Shown here in pieces: positions 1-4,726 of a stretch of DNA of 6,604 nt; position 1 is the first letter of the stretch, and each line of letters begins with the position of its first letter. This DNA is from Nitrospirota bacterium (GTDB lineage Bacteria > Nitrospirota > RBG-16-64-22 > JACRHK01). The DNA is taken from assembly GCA_016217625.1 (NCBI GenBank), contig JACRHK010000139.1:1-6604 (forward strand), read 5' to 3'. The notes beneath the pieces were generated by a model that saw nothing but the letters and a program-made list of their open reading frames with translations, was not told the origin of the DNA and searched no databases. Made by a program: the position numbers and the translations under genes.

Positions 1-220
1 CAATTTTCTTATGAATCATGTAAATCCATCCCCTTCCCTCGCAATGCTGGTGTCATTATAAACGGACTCCCAATGTGTCTAACGCTCTGGCTGACTGGCA
101 GGGGCAAGAGCCTCTGCAAAATCAAACAAGGTTATTCCCTGTCCAGTCGAGACAGTTGTTATGTAATCATTTATTTTTGAAACCTGTTTTTACCATACAT
201 TTATAAAAACCTCCTGTTGA
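1..220. other. AT-rich stretch without a convincing gene
   Basis: This part is clearly richer in A and T than the GC-rich rest of the window. I see no open frame with family features on either strand. The only gene-like signal is a perfect Shine-Dalgarno on the minus strand in front of a frame that is broken after nine codons, listed separately. It could be decayed coding sequence or the downstream flank of a gene lying left of the window. Confidence 0.5.
79..200 (-). pseudogene. possible decayed or frameshifted small ORF
   Basis: On the minus strand an AGGAGG (215-210) lies nine bases before an ATG (200-198). The frame MYGKNRFQK stops at 173-171. If the run of five A bases just after the third codon had one more A, the frame would continue to a stop at 81-79 and give about 40 residues, including TLFDFAEALAPASQ. 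I do not recognise the peptide. It may be a remnant, a sequencing error in a homopolymer, or chance. The strong ribosome site is the only reason to list it. Confidence 0.2.
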
Positions 221-223
221 ATA

Positions 224-244
224 CCCGCCTGCTCTGCGGGCGGG
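224..244. repeat. GC-rich hairpin, 9-bp stem with TCT loop
   Basis: CCCGCCTGC (224-232) pairs with GCGGGCGGG (236-244) across a TCT loop, with one G-T wobble. There is no T-run after it on the + strand, so it is not a clear intrinsic terminator. Its design (nine-pair stem, TCT loop, one wobble) is the same as the hairpin at 494-514, which suggests one family of intergenic palindromes. Confidence 0.6.
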
Positions 245-256
245 ATGAAAACAGGA

Positions 257-271
257 CTCGCCGAAGGCGAG
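257..271. repeat. short hairpin CTCGCC-GAA-GGCGAG
   Basis: This is a perfect six-pair stem with a three-base loop. It lies between other palindromes in the gene-free left part. It is followed by an A-rich stretch on the + strand. Read on the minus strand it is followed by TCCTGTTTT, a weak terminator-like tail, but no minus-strand gene is known to end there. Confidence 0.5.
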
Positions 272-305
272 AAAAGATTCTATGAGGAGCAATGATTCTC
301 TCTGC

Positions 306-317
306 AGCAAGCTGCGG
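306..317 (+). repeat. direct repeat AGCAAGCTGCGG, copy 1
   Basis: The same twelve bases recur at 439-450. Similarity continues on the right (AGTATC against GGCATC). GCAGC-AA-GCTGC at 304-315 can form a small hairpin. The two copies flank the palindromic element at 336-418, so they may mark the outer ends of a compound repeat. Confidence 0.55.
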
Positions 318-335
318 AGTATCTCAAATACCATT

Positions 336-418
336 CCCCTCCCTTGATGGGAGGGGACGAAGGGGAGGGTGAAACGCTGTGCATCACCCCCACCTGCCCT
401 CCCCCATCAAGGGGGAGG
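336..418. repeat. palindromic intergenic element, about 83 bp
   Basis: The left end is a self-complementary hairpin, CCCCTCCC (336-343) with GGGAGGGG (349-356), loop TTGAT. The right end is another, CCTCCCCC (398-405) with GGGGGAGG (411-418), loop ATCAA. The two ends are also near reverse complements of each other, including their loops. Inner arms GGGTGA (367-372) and TCACCC (384-389) match too. The whole unit can therefore fold into one long cruciform or two separate hairpins. It looks like a miniature palindromic repeat unit of the REP/MITE kind. No coding capacity is evident. Confidence 0.65.
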
Positions 419-438
419 AAAGAATAAGGTGACCCTGT

Positions 439-450
439 AGCAAGCTGCGG
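439..450 (+). repeat. direct repeat AGCAAGCTGCGG, copy 2
   Basis: This is the second copy of the twelve-base repeat at 306-317. A short 8-base tandem duplication, CCTGAAGT at 459-466 and 467-474, follows closely. Confidence 0.55.
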
Positions 451-493
451 GGCATCGCCCTGAAGTCCTGAAGTTAGGTTTTGAATTTTAATG

Positions 494-514
494 CCTCGCC
501 CCTCTGGGGCGGGG
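494..514. repeat. GC-rich hairpin, 9-bp stem with TCT loop
   Basis: CCTCGCCCC (494-502) pairs with GGGGCGGGG (506-514) across a TCT loop, with one T-G wobble. It has the same architecture as the hairpin at 224-244 but a different stem sequence. It is followed by TAGTTT, too short a T-tract for a confident terminator. Confidence 0.6.
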
Positions 515-530
515 TAGTTTACTGAATCGA

Positions 531-555
531 GATCCTTCGCTCCGCTCAGGATGAC
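531..555. repeat. dispersed palindrome, ATCCT...AGGAT type
   Basis: ATCCT (532-536) and AGGAT (548-552) pair around a core TCGCTCCGCTC. From memory, the sequence GAGCGGAGCGAAGGATC and close variants recur between genes in many environmental bacterial genomes, so I read it as a dispersed intergenic repeat. Only one copy is present in this window. Confidence 0.5.
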
Positions 556-608
556 TGTCGCAAGGCGTTTTTGAATGTCCTCTGGGTTCTCCCCCCCGAA
601 AATATTCC

Positions 609-638
609 TTGACAAGGGTGGCGGTGAGTTGATATAAC
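609..638 (+). promoter_or_regulatory. promoter of the Rrf2 regulator gene and block 1
   Basis: A perfect -35 box TTGACA lies at 609-614. A -10 box TATAAC at 633-638 follows with an 18-base spacer (ATATAA at 632-637 gives 17). Transcription would start near 645, leaving a leader of about 20 bases. No other good promoter is seen before 2701, so it probably drives the regulator, the peptidase, the ThiS-like carrier and the cysteine synthase together. Confidence 0.7.
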
Positions 639-658
639 TATAATCATATCGTTATAGT
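637..658. promoter_or_regulatory. candidate operator for the Rrf2 protein
   Basis: ACTATAA (637-643) and TTATAGT (652-658) form a perfect 7-bp inverted repeat around TCATATCG, whose central ATAT is also symmetric. The site touches the -10 box, covers the expected transcription start and ends seven bases before the ATG. That is the usual place for a self-repressing operator. Rrf2 proteins bind AT-rich dyads of this size. That this particular protein binds here is inference. Confidence 0.55.
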
Positions 659-665
659 ATGAATT

Positions 666-1103
666 ATGAAAGTGACGACCAAATCGGCATACGGACTGTT
701 GGCAGCGCTGGACCTGGCGGCCCGGCAGGCGGACAGCCCGATTCAACTCCGCGAGATCGCCAAGCGGCAGGGGATCCCTCTGAAGTATCTCGAACAGGTG
801 ATGACGCCCCTCAAGACCTCGGGTCTGGTGCGCGGCGTGCGGGGAGCGCGCGGGGGATACCTGCTGGCCAGGCCCCCCAAGGCGATTTCCGCCGGGGAAC
901 TGCTCCGCGTGCTGGAAGGGTCGCGGGTAACGCCTGTGCTGCGGCGGCGCCTCCCCACCAGCGGGGAGGAGGCCGGGTCCCGCGAGGTTTGGGAGGACGT
1001 GGAACGGAGCGTGTGGGCCCTGCTCGACGGCATCACGCTCGAGGAGTTGGCGCAACGGTGCCGGCAGCGGAGCAAGGCGAAGGGAGGGATGTTCTATATC
1101 TGA
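666..1103 (+). CDS. Rrf2-family transcriptional regulator, CymR-like
   Basis: This is a 145-residue DNA-binding repressor of the Rrf2 family. Residues 1-67 form the winged helix-turn-helix: MKVTTKSAYGLLAALDLA, then LREIAKRQGIPLKYLEQVM (recognition region) and the wing GVRGARGGYLLARP. The C-terminal part VWEDVERSVWALLDGITLEEL (about 108-128) matches the family's dimerisation helix. IscR and NsrR bind an iron-sulfur cluster through three cysteines near residues 90-106. None is present there, and the only cysteine is Cys132. It therefore resembles cluster-free members such as CymR, the cysteine regulator of Firmicutes. Its place before a cysteine synthase gene fits a sulfur regulator, but the signal is unknown. 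The ATG has no visible Shine-Dalgarno. A palindrome just upstream suggests self-control. Confidence 0.9.
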   Translation: MKVTTKSAYGLLAALDLAARQADSPIQLREIAKRQGIPLKYLEQVMTPLKTSGLVRGVRGARGGYLLARPPKAISAGELLRVLEGSRVTPVLRRRLPTSGEEAGSREVWEDVERSVWALLDGITLEELAQRCRQRSKAKGGMFYI

Positions 1104-1116
1104 ATCGGATGACGGA

Positions 1117-1527
1117 TTGATCCTGACGCCCGCCCACTGGGAGGCCGTCTTGGAACAGGCCCGCCGGGAGTACCCGCGCGAGGCCTGCGGGATCCTGGCC
1201 GGGCGCGCCGGCCCGCCGCAGCGGGTCGAACGGATCTACCCGATGACCAACGCCGACCACTCGCCGGCGACGTATCTGATGGATCCGCAAGAGCAGTTTC
1301 GGGTCTTCAAGGAGATGCGGCGGGACGGCCTGGATCTGGTCGCGATCTACCACTCCCATACGGCCAGCCCCGCCTACCCTTCCCGGAGGGACCGGGACCT
1401 GGCCTTCTATCCCGAGGCGGTCTATCTCATCGTCACACTGCAGGAACGGGAGCGGCCGGCGGGGAGGGCATTCAGGATCCTTGATCAGGATCGGGTGGAG
1501 GAGGTTCCGTTTCAGGTGGCAGGTTGA
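1117..1527 (+). CDS. JAMM/MPN+ (M67) metallopeptidase, Mec/HcyD/QbsD-like
   Basis: This is a 136-residue zinc isopeptidase-type enzyme with a complete JAMM signature. Glu22 is in EACGIL, and His79-Ser-His81, seven residues, Ser89, two residues and Asp92 follow. Stand-alone bacterial enzymes of this size act on ubiquitin-like sulfur carriers. Mec of Mycobacterium releases cysteine from CysO-Cys, while QbsD and HcyD trim extra residues to expose Gly-Gly. The next gene encodes a carrier with extra residues after Gly-Gly, which fits the trimming role; a CysO homologue lies further downstream, which fits the release role. The start is TTG, 13 bases after the regulator stop. No better start exists in frame, and the Shine-Dalgarno is weak (GGA at 1107-1109). 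The stop TGA lies inside the first hexamer of the following repeat array. Confidence 0.9.
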   Translation: MILTPAHWEAVLEQARREYPREACGILAGRAGPPQRVERIYPMTNADHSPATYLMDPQEQFRVFKEMRRDGLDLVAIYHSHTASPAYPSRRDRDLAFYPEAVYLIVTLQERERPAGRAFRILDQDRVEEVPFQVAG

Positions 1528-1552
1528 GGTGAAGGTTGAGATTGAGGCATGA
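1522..1552 (+). repeat. degenerate hexamer array, unit GGTTGA
   Basis: Units GGTTGA (1522-1527), GGTGAA (1528-1533), GGTTGA (1534-1539), GATTGA (1540-1545) and a 7-base GGCATGA (1546-1552) follow each other directly. The first unit includes the stop codon of the peptidase gene. The array fills most of the 37-base gap before the ThiS-like gene and ends just before its Shine-Dalgarno. Confidence 0.65.
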
Positions 1553-1564
1553 GGGAGAGCGAAG

Positions 1565-1774
1565 ATGAAGGTGTTCATCAACGGCAAGCCGGATGAACTG
1601 GACGAGGTGATGACCATCGCCCGCCTGCTGGAGCGCCGCAAGGCGCGGCCCGAGATAGTCTCGGTGGAGGTGAACGACCGGATCCTCCAGCGGGAGGAGT
1701 ATGCCAAGACCATCCTGCGGGAAGGGGATGCGGTGGAGATTGTGTTCTTCATGGGTGGAGGACGTGAGGCGTGA
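1565..1774 (+). CDS. ThiS-like sulfur carrier with masked Gly-Gly (ends GGGREA)
   Basis: This is a 69-residue ubiquitin-fold carrier. It opens with MKVFINGKPDEL, has the middle strand VSVEVNDRIL, and ends REGDAVEIVFFMGGGREA. ThiS and MoaD carriers become sulfur donors when their terminal Gly-Gly is adenylated and thiocarboxylated. Here Gly64-Gly65-Gly66 are followed by Arg-Glu-Ala, so the chain should need trimming first, as known for QbsE (Cys-Phe removed by QbsD) and Wolinella HcyS. The preceding gene encodes a JAMM peptidase able in principle to do this. The start is ATG with GGGAG at 1553-1557, seven bases upstream. The Arg-Glu-Ala codons and the stop lie inside a heptamer repeat. A role in cysteine or homocysteine synthesis fits its neighbour cysK better than thiamine synthesis, because no other thi gene is seen. 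Confidence 0.88.
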   Translation: MKVFINGKPDELDEVMTIARLLERRKARPEIVSVEVNDRILQREEYAKTILREGDAVEIVFFMGGGREA

Positions 1775-1795
1775 GACGTGAGGCGTGAGGCGCGA
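1761..1795 (+). repeat. heptamer array G(A/G)CGTGA, five units, spanning carrier end and cysK start
   Basis: Five consecutive 7-base units run from 1761: GACGTGA and GGCGTGA alternate, and the last is GGCGCGA. The array begins inside the codon for Gly66 of the carrier, supplies its last residues and TGA stop (unit 2), and provides the GTG start of cysK (unit 3, 1778). Each of the first four units contains GTGA, an overlapping start and stop. Because seven is not a multiple of three, adding or losing one unit would change the frames used. Confidence 0.75.
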
Positions 1796-2701
1796 ACTGT
1801 TCTGGACCTGATCGGGCGGACGCCCTTGGCGCGTCTTCATCGGGTGGTTCCTGCGGGCGGGGCGGGGATCTGGGCCAAGCTGGAGGCGTACAACCCCGGG
1901 GGGAGCGTGAAAGACCGGATCGCCCTGGGAATGGTCGAGACGGCCGAGCGTGAAGGCCTGCTCCGTCCGGGAGGGACGATCATTGAAGCCACGAGCGGCA
2001 ACACCGGCATCGGTCTGGCCGTCGTGGCGGCCGTGCGCGGGTACCGCCTGGTGCTCACGATGCCGGAGGCGATGAGCCTGGAGCGGAGGGGGCTGCTGGA
2101 GTCGTACGGCGCCGAGATCGTGCTGACGCCCGCGCGGGATGGGATGGAAGGGGCGCTCCGGGAGGCCGAAGCGCTCGCGGCCCGGACGCCGGGGAGCCAC
2201 CTGACCCGGCAGTTCGAGAACCCGGCGAACCCGGAGACCCATCGCCGGACGACGGCGAAGGAGATCCTGGAAGCCACGGGAGGGAAGCTCGACGCCTTTG
2301 TCGCCTGCGTGGGGACGGGAGGGACGATCACCGGCGTGGGCGAGGCGCTGAAGAAAGCCGTTCCCGGCGTAAGGGTCATCGCCGTGGAGCCCGCGGGATC
2401 GCCGGTCCTCTCCGGCGGACGGCCGGGGCCGCACCGCATTCAGGGGATCGGCGCGGGATTCGTCCCGAAGGTCCTCAACCGGTCGATCCTTGATGAGATC
2501 ATCCGGGTCGGGGATGAAGACGCCTTTGCCATGGCCAAGCGGTTGGGGCGGGAAGAAGGGATCTCGGCCGGCCTCTCGGCAGGGGCGGCGGCCTGGGCCG
2601 CCTGCCGGGTCGCCGAACGGCTGGGGAAGGGGCGACGCATTGTCACGATTTTTCCCGATTCGGGGGAGCGGTATCTCAGCCTGGAGCCGTATTTTGGGTG
2701 A
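1778..2701 (+). CDS. cysK: cysteine synthase, CysK type (PLP-dependent)
   Basis: This is a 307-residue fold-type II PLP enzyme that replaces the side group of an activated serine with sulfur. Visible landmarks are VLDLIGRTPLARL (8-20), the PLP lysine Lys45 in NPGGSVKDR, the substrate loop TSGNTG (72-77), the phosphate-binding GTGGT (179-183) and PDSGERYLS (293-301) with the serine that contacts the PLP ring. The segment HRIQGIGAGFVPKVLN (219-234) is typical of O-acetylserine sulfhydrylases, not of the Mycobacterium CysM that uses O-phosphoserine. Context suggests that sulfur may come from a carrier thiocarboxylate instead of free sulfide, which is inference. The GTG start lies inside a heptamer repeat, in the same frame as the carrier gene and three bases after its stop. 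The nearest good Shine-Dalgarno (GGAGGA, 1757-1762) is 15 bases away, unusually far. Confidence 0.9.
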   Translation: MRREARTVLDLIGRTPLARLHRVVPAGGAGIWAKLEAYNPGGSVKDRIALGMVETAEREGLLRPGGTIIEATSGNTGIGLAVVAAVRGYRLVLTMPEAMSLERRGLLESYGAEIVLTPARDGMEGALREAEALAARTPGSHLTRQFENPANPETHRRTTAKEILEATGGKLDAFVACVGTGGTITGVGEALKKAVPGVRVIAVEPAGSPVLSGGRPGPHRIQGIGAGFVPKVLNRSILDEIIRVGDEDAFAMAKRLGREEGISAGLSAGAAAWAACRVAERLGKGRRIVTIFPDSGERYLSLEPYFG

Positions 2702-2710
2702 GGACAGCCT

Positions 2711-2745
2711 CCAGCAATCAGCCCTCAGCTTTCAGCGCTCAGCCT
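2711..2745 (+). repeat. heptamer array TCAGCNN, left arm of inverted pair
   Basis: Five 7-base units (CCAGCAA, then four of the form TCAGCNN) start nine bases after the cysK stop. The block 2720-2745 is the reverse complement of 2828-2853 with 21 of 26 matches, so the two arrays form an inverted pair around the promoter candidate of block 2. Confidence 0.65.
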
Positions 2746-2767
2746 GGGCAAAGTGGGCGCGAAGCTG

Positions 2768-2796
2768 TAGAGTTTTGGCGGTAAACCGTGTATAAT
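2768..2796 (+). promoter_or_regulatory. promoter candidate of the thrC-bioB operon
   Basis: A perfect -10 box TATAAT lies at 2791-2796. The -35 match at the standard 17-base spacing (TAGAGT, 2768-2773) is poor, so activation or an alternative factor may be involved. CGGT-AA-ACCG (2779-2788), a small perfect dyad, sits in the spacer and could be a protein-binding site. It lies in the only large gap between the two gene blocks. Confidence 0.45.
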
Positions 2797-2820
2797 GACG
2801 ACGACTATTTTCTCAGTCAC

Positions 2821-2855
2821 GAGCGGAAAGCTGACCGCTGAGAGCTGAACGCTTG
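2821..2855 (+). repeat. heptamer array NNGCTGA, right arm of inverted pair
   Basis: Five 7-base units run directly, three with the form NNGCTGA (2828-2848) flanked by degenerate ones. The unit is the reverse complement of TCAGCNN at 2711-2745. It ends shortly before the thrC ribosome site. Confidence 0.65.
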
Positions 2856-2870
2856 TTCATGGAGCATCGG

Positions 2871-4103
2871 ATGTCGTTCGTCAAAGGTTTGAAATGCCGG
2901 GAGTGCGGTCGGGAGTACCCGAAGGAGCCGATCTACGTCTGCGAATTCTGCTTCGGCTCTCTGGAGGTCGTCTACGACTATGAGAAGATCGGCCGTGCCC
3001 TCACCCGGAAAGCGATCGCCGCCCGACCGCCCGCGCTCTGGCGCTACCGGGAGCTCCTTCCCATCGACGGGGACCCGACGGTGGGTCTGACCTCGGGGTT
3101 CACGCCCCTGGTGCCAGCCCGGAACCTGGCGCGGGAGCTGGGGGTCAAGACCCTCTACATCAAGGACGACTCCACCTGCCACCCCACGATGTCGTTCAAG
3201 GACCGCGTCGTGGCCGTGGCCCTCACCAAGGCCAAGGAGTTCGGCTTCGAGACCGTGGCCTGCGCCTCCACAGGGAACCTGGCCAACGCCGTTTCGGCCC
3301 ACGCGGCGGCCGCGGGGCTGGGGTGCTATGTCTTCATCCCCGGCGACCTGGAGATGGGGAAGATCATCAGCTCGCTGGTCTATGCCCCGAAGGTGGTGGC
3401 CGTGGAGGGGAACTACGACGAGGTGAACCGGCTCTGCAGTGAGATCGCGGGCAAGTACCGCTGGGGGTTCGTGAACATCAACCTCCGCCCCTATTACGCC
3501 GAGGGGTCGAAGACCATTGCCTTTGAGATCGCCGAGCAGCTCGGCTGGCTGGCGCCGGCGCATGTCGTTGTGCCGCTGGCGAGCGGCTCCCTCTCCACCA
3601 AGGTCTGGAAGGGGCTGAAGGAACTCCATAAGCTGAGGCTCATCCCGGACCTGCCCACGCGGGTGCATGCCGCGCAGGCGGAGGGGTGCTCCCCCATCGT
3701 GACGGCCTTCAAGGAAGGGAGCGACGTCATCCGGCCGGTGAAACCCAAGACCATCGCCAAGTCGCTGGCCATCGGCAACCCGGCCGACGGCTACTACGCC
3801 ATCCAGACGCTCCAGGAAAGCGGCGGGACCGGCGAGACGGCGACGGACGAGGAGATCGTGGATGCGATTAAACTTCTTGCGCGCACGGAAGGGATCTTCA
3901 CCGAGACGGCGGGCGGCGTGACCCTGGCGGTGGCGAAGAAGCTCATCAAGCAGGGACGCATCCCGCCCGAGGAGCCCATCGTCGTCTGCGTGACGGGGAA
4001 CGGCCTCAAGACGCAGGAGGCGGTGGCCCACCAGATCGGTCAGCCGATCCGGATCCGGCCGAGCTTGAAGTCGTTTGAGGAGGCCGTGGGATCGATCCAA
4101 TGA
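2871..4103 (+). CDS. thrC: threonine synthase (ThrC homologue)
   Basis: This is a 410-residue fold-type II PLP enzyme that converts O-phosphohomoserine to threonine. An N-terminal zinc-ribbon-like segment has Cys9-x2-Cys12 and Cys24-x2-Cys27. The active-site lysine is Lys110 in HPTMSFKDR, after KDDST (98-102). [16 protein letters not shown] (131-146) and VCVTGNGLK (372-380) match the family's PLP-contact regions. I chose ATG 2871 because GGAG (2861-2864) lies six bases before it; ATG 2859 and TTG 2853 in the same frame are less well placed. The stop overlaps the TusA start (ATGA), so translation is coupled to a sulfur-transfer gene. This raises the possibility that the enzyme also, or instead, accepts sulfur to make homocysteine, since the substrate would be the same. 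Plain threonine synthesis is the default reading. Confidence 0.9.
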   Translation: MSFVKGLKCRECGREYPKEPIYVCEFCFGSLEVVYDYEKIGRALTRKAIAARPPALWRYRELLPIDGDPTVGLTSGFTPLVPARNLARELGVKTLYIKDDSTCHPTMSFKDRVVAVALTKAKEFGFETVACASTGNLANAVSAHAAAAGLGCYVFIPGDLEMGKIISSLVYAPKVVAVEGNYDEVNRLCSEIAGKYRWGFVNINLRPYYAEGSKTIAFEIAEQLGWLAPAHVVVPLASGSLSTKVWKGLKELHKLRLIPDLPTRVHAAQAEGCSPIVTAFKEGSDVIRPVKPKTIAKSLAIGNPADGYYAIQTLQESGGTGETATDEEIVDAIKLLARTEGIFTETAGGVTLAVAKKLIKQGRIPPEEPIVVCVTGNGLKTQEAVAHQIGQPIRIRPSLKSFEEAVGSIQ

Positions 4104-4360
4104 GCGAAGCGGAGCAACGGGTCGTCGAGGCCCAGGAGACGCTGGACATCCGCGGGGAGGTCTGCCCCTATACCTTCGTGCGCACGAAGCTGGCGCTGGA
4201 GGAGCTGGCGGGGGGCGCGGTGCTCCGGGTCTTGACCGACTATCCCCCGGCCACGCGGAACATCCCCGACAGCGCGAAGACCCACGGCCACGAGGTGCTG
4301 GGGCTCCGCGCGACCGGCGAGAAAGAATGGGAGATTATTATCCGGAAGAAGGAGGGTTGA
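4100..4360 (+). CDS. TusA-family sulfur transfer protein
   Basis: This is an 86-residue small cytoplasmic protein of the TusA/SirA/YedF family. The signature [22 protein letters not shown] (15-36) holds the Cys-Pro pair, with Cys22 as the expected persulfide-carrying residue. The rest ([28 protein letters not shown]) follows the family fold. Its ATG overlaps the thrC stop by four bases, and the cysO gene starts eight bases after its stop. In this operon it is a good candidate to hand sulfur to the MoeB-bound carrier, because the MoeB here has no rhodanese domain. That role is inferred from context. It could be a YedF-like member of unknown partner instead. Confidence 0.88.
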   Translation: MSEAEQRVVEAQETLDIRGEVCPYTFVRTKLALEELAGGAVLRVLTDYPPATRNIPDSAKTHGHEVLGLRATGEKEWEIIIRKKEG

Positions 4361-4368
4361 GGAGAACG

Positions 4369-4644
4369 ATGGGCGTAAAGGTGAGGATTCCAACACCGCT
4401 TCAGAAACTGACGGGGAACCAGGCGGAGGTCATCTGCGGCGGTTCCACTGTGCGCGATCTTATCGAGGGCCTGGAGGGGCAGTACCCCGGGCTGAAAGAG
4501 CGGATCTACGACGAGGCGGGGAAGCTCCGCCGGTTCGTGAACATTTACGTGAACGAGGAGGATATCCGGTTCCTCGAGGGGGACGGGACGTCCGTGAAGG
4601 ACGGCGACGAGGTCTCCATCGTCCCGGCGATTGCGGGGGGATGA
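4369..4644 (+). CDS. cysO: CysO-type sulfur carrier protein (MoaD/ThiS family)
   Basis: This is a 91-residue ubiquitin-fold carrier ending exactly in Gly-Gly ([10 protein letters not shown]). The layout closely follows Mycobacterium CysO as I remember it: [12 protein letters not shown] near the start, [17 protein letters not shown] (52-68) in the middle, [14 protein letters not shown] at the end. CysO is adenylated by a MoeB/MoeZ enzyme, thiocarboxylated, joined to a serine-derived skeleton by CysM and cut by Mec to release cysteine. The partner E1 is the next gene, and a Mec-like peptidase and a cysteine synthase lie in the upstream block. The start is ATG 4369 with AGGAG at 4360-4364. No trimming is needed, unlike the carrier at 1565-1774. 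MoaD for molybdopterin is less likely, because no other moa gene is present. Confidence 0.9.
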   Translation: MGVKVRIPTPLQKLTGNQAEVICGGSTVRDLIEGLEGQYPGLKERIYDEAGKLRRFVNIYVNEEDIRFLEGDGTSVKDGDEVSIVPAIAGG

Positions 4645-4653
4645 GCGCAGCGA

Positions 4654-4723
4654 GTCCGAAGTCCAGGGTCCTAGGTCGTAGGTCATCGGACGTCGGACAT
4701 CGGACTTTGGACATCGGACGTAT
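4654..4723 (+). repeat. ten-unit degenerate heptamer array between cysO and moeB
   Basis: The 70 bases divide into ten 7-base units. The first five begin GTC (GTCCGAA to GTCATCG) and the last five begin GAC (GACGTCG, GACATCG and variants). GAC is the reverse complement of GTC, so the left and right halves can partly pair. The array starts nine bases after the cysO stop and ends three bases before the moeB ATG, leaving no room for a normal Shine-Dalgarno. Confidence 0.75.
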
Positions 4724-4726
4724 AGC

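Noticed and set aside
494..520. Intrinsic terminator at the GC-rich hairpin
   Set aside because: The hairpin is strong, but only TAGTTT follows and no gene ends just before it, so a dispersed palindrome is the better reading.
221..560. CRISPR array
   Set aside because: The repeats differ from each other and have no regular spacing or equal-length spacers. No cas gene is present.
280..615. 111-residue open frame on the minus strand in the gene-free part
   Set aside because: Its codons run through several palindromic repeats (for example the 336-418 element), and the peptide has no recognisable domain. It is the product of repeats, not a gene.
659..1120. Alternative + strand frame overlapping the regulator
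   Set aside because: It overlaps the Rrf2 frame in another phase and gives a Gly/Arg/Ala-rich peptide. The Rrf2 frame has a full family match.
1472..2434. 320-residue open frame on the minus strand
   Set aside because: It is antisense to the peptidase end, the carrier and cysK and crosses two repeat arrays. The low-complexity Arg/Pro/His content fits a shadow frame.
2817..4100. 427-residue open frame on the minus strand
   Set aside because: It lies fully opposite thrC, which has clear motifs. Its peptide is rich in Arg, Gly, His and Pro without family features, as expected of a GC-rich shadow frame.
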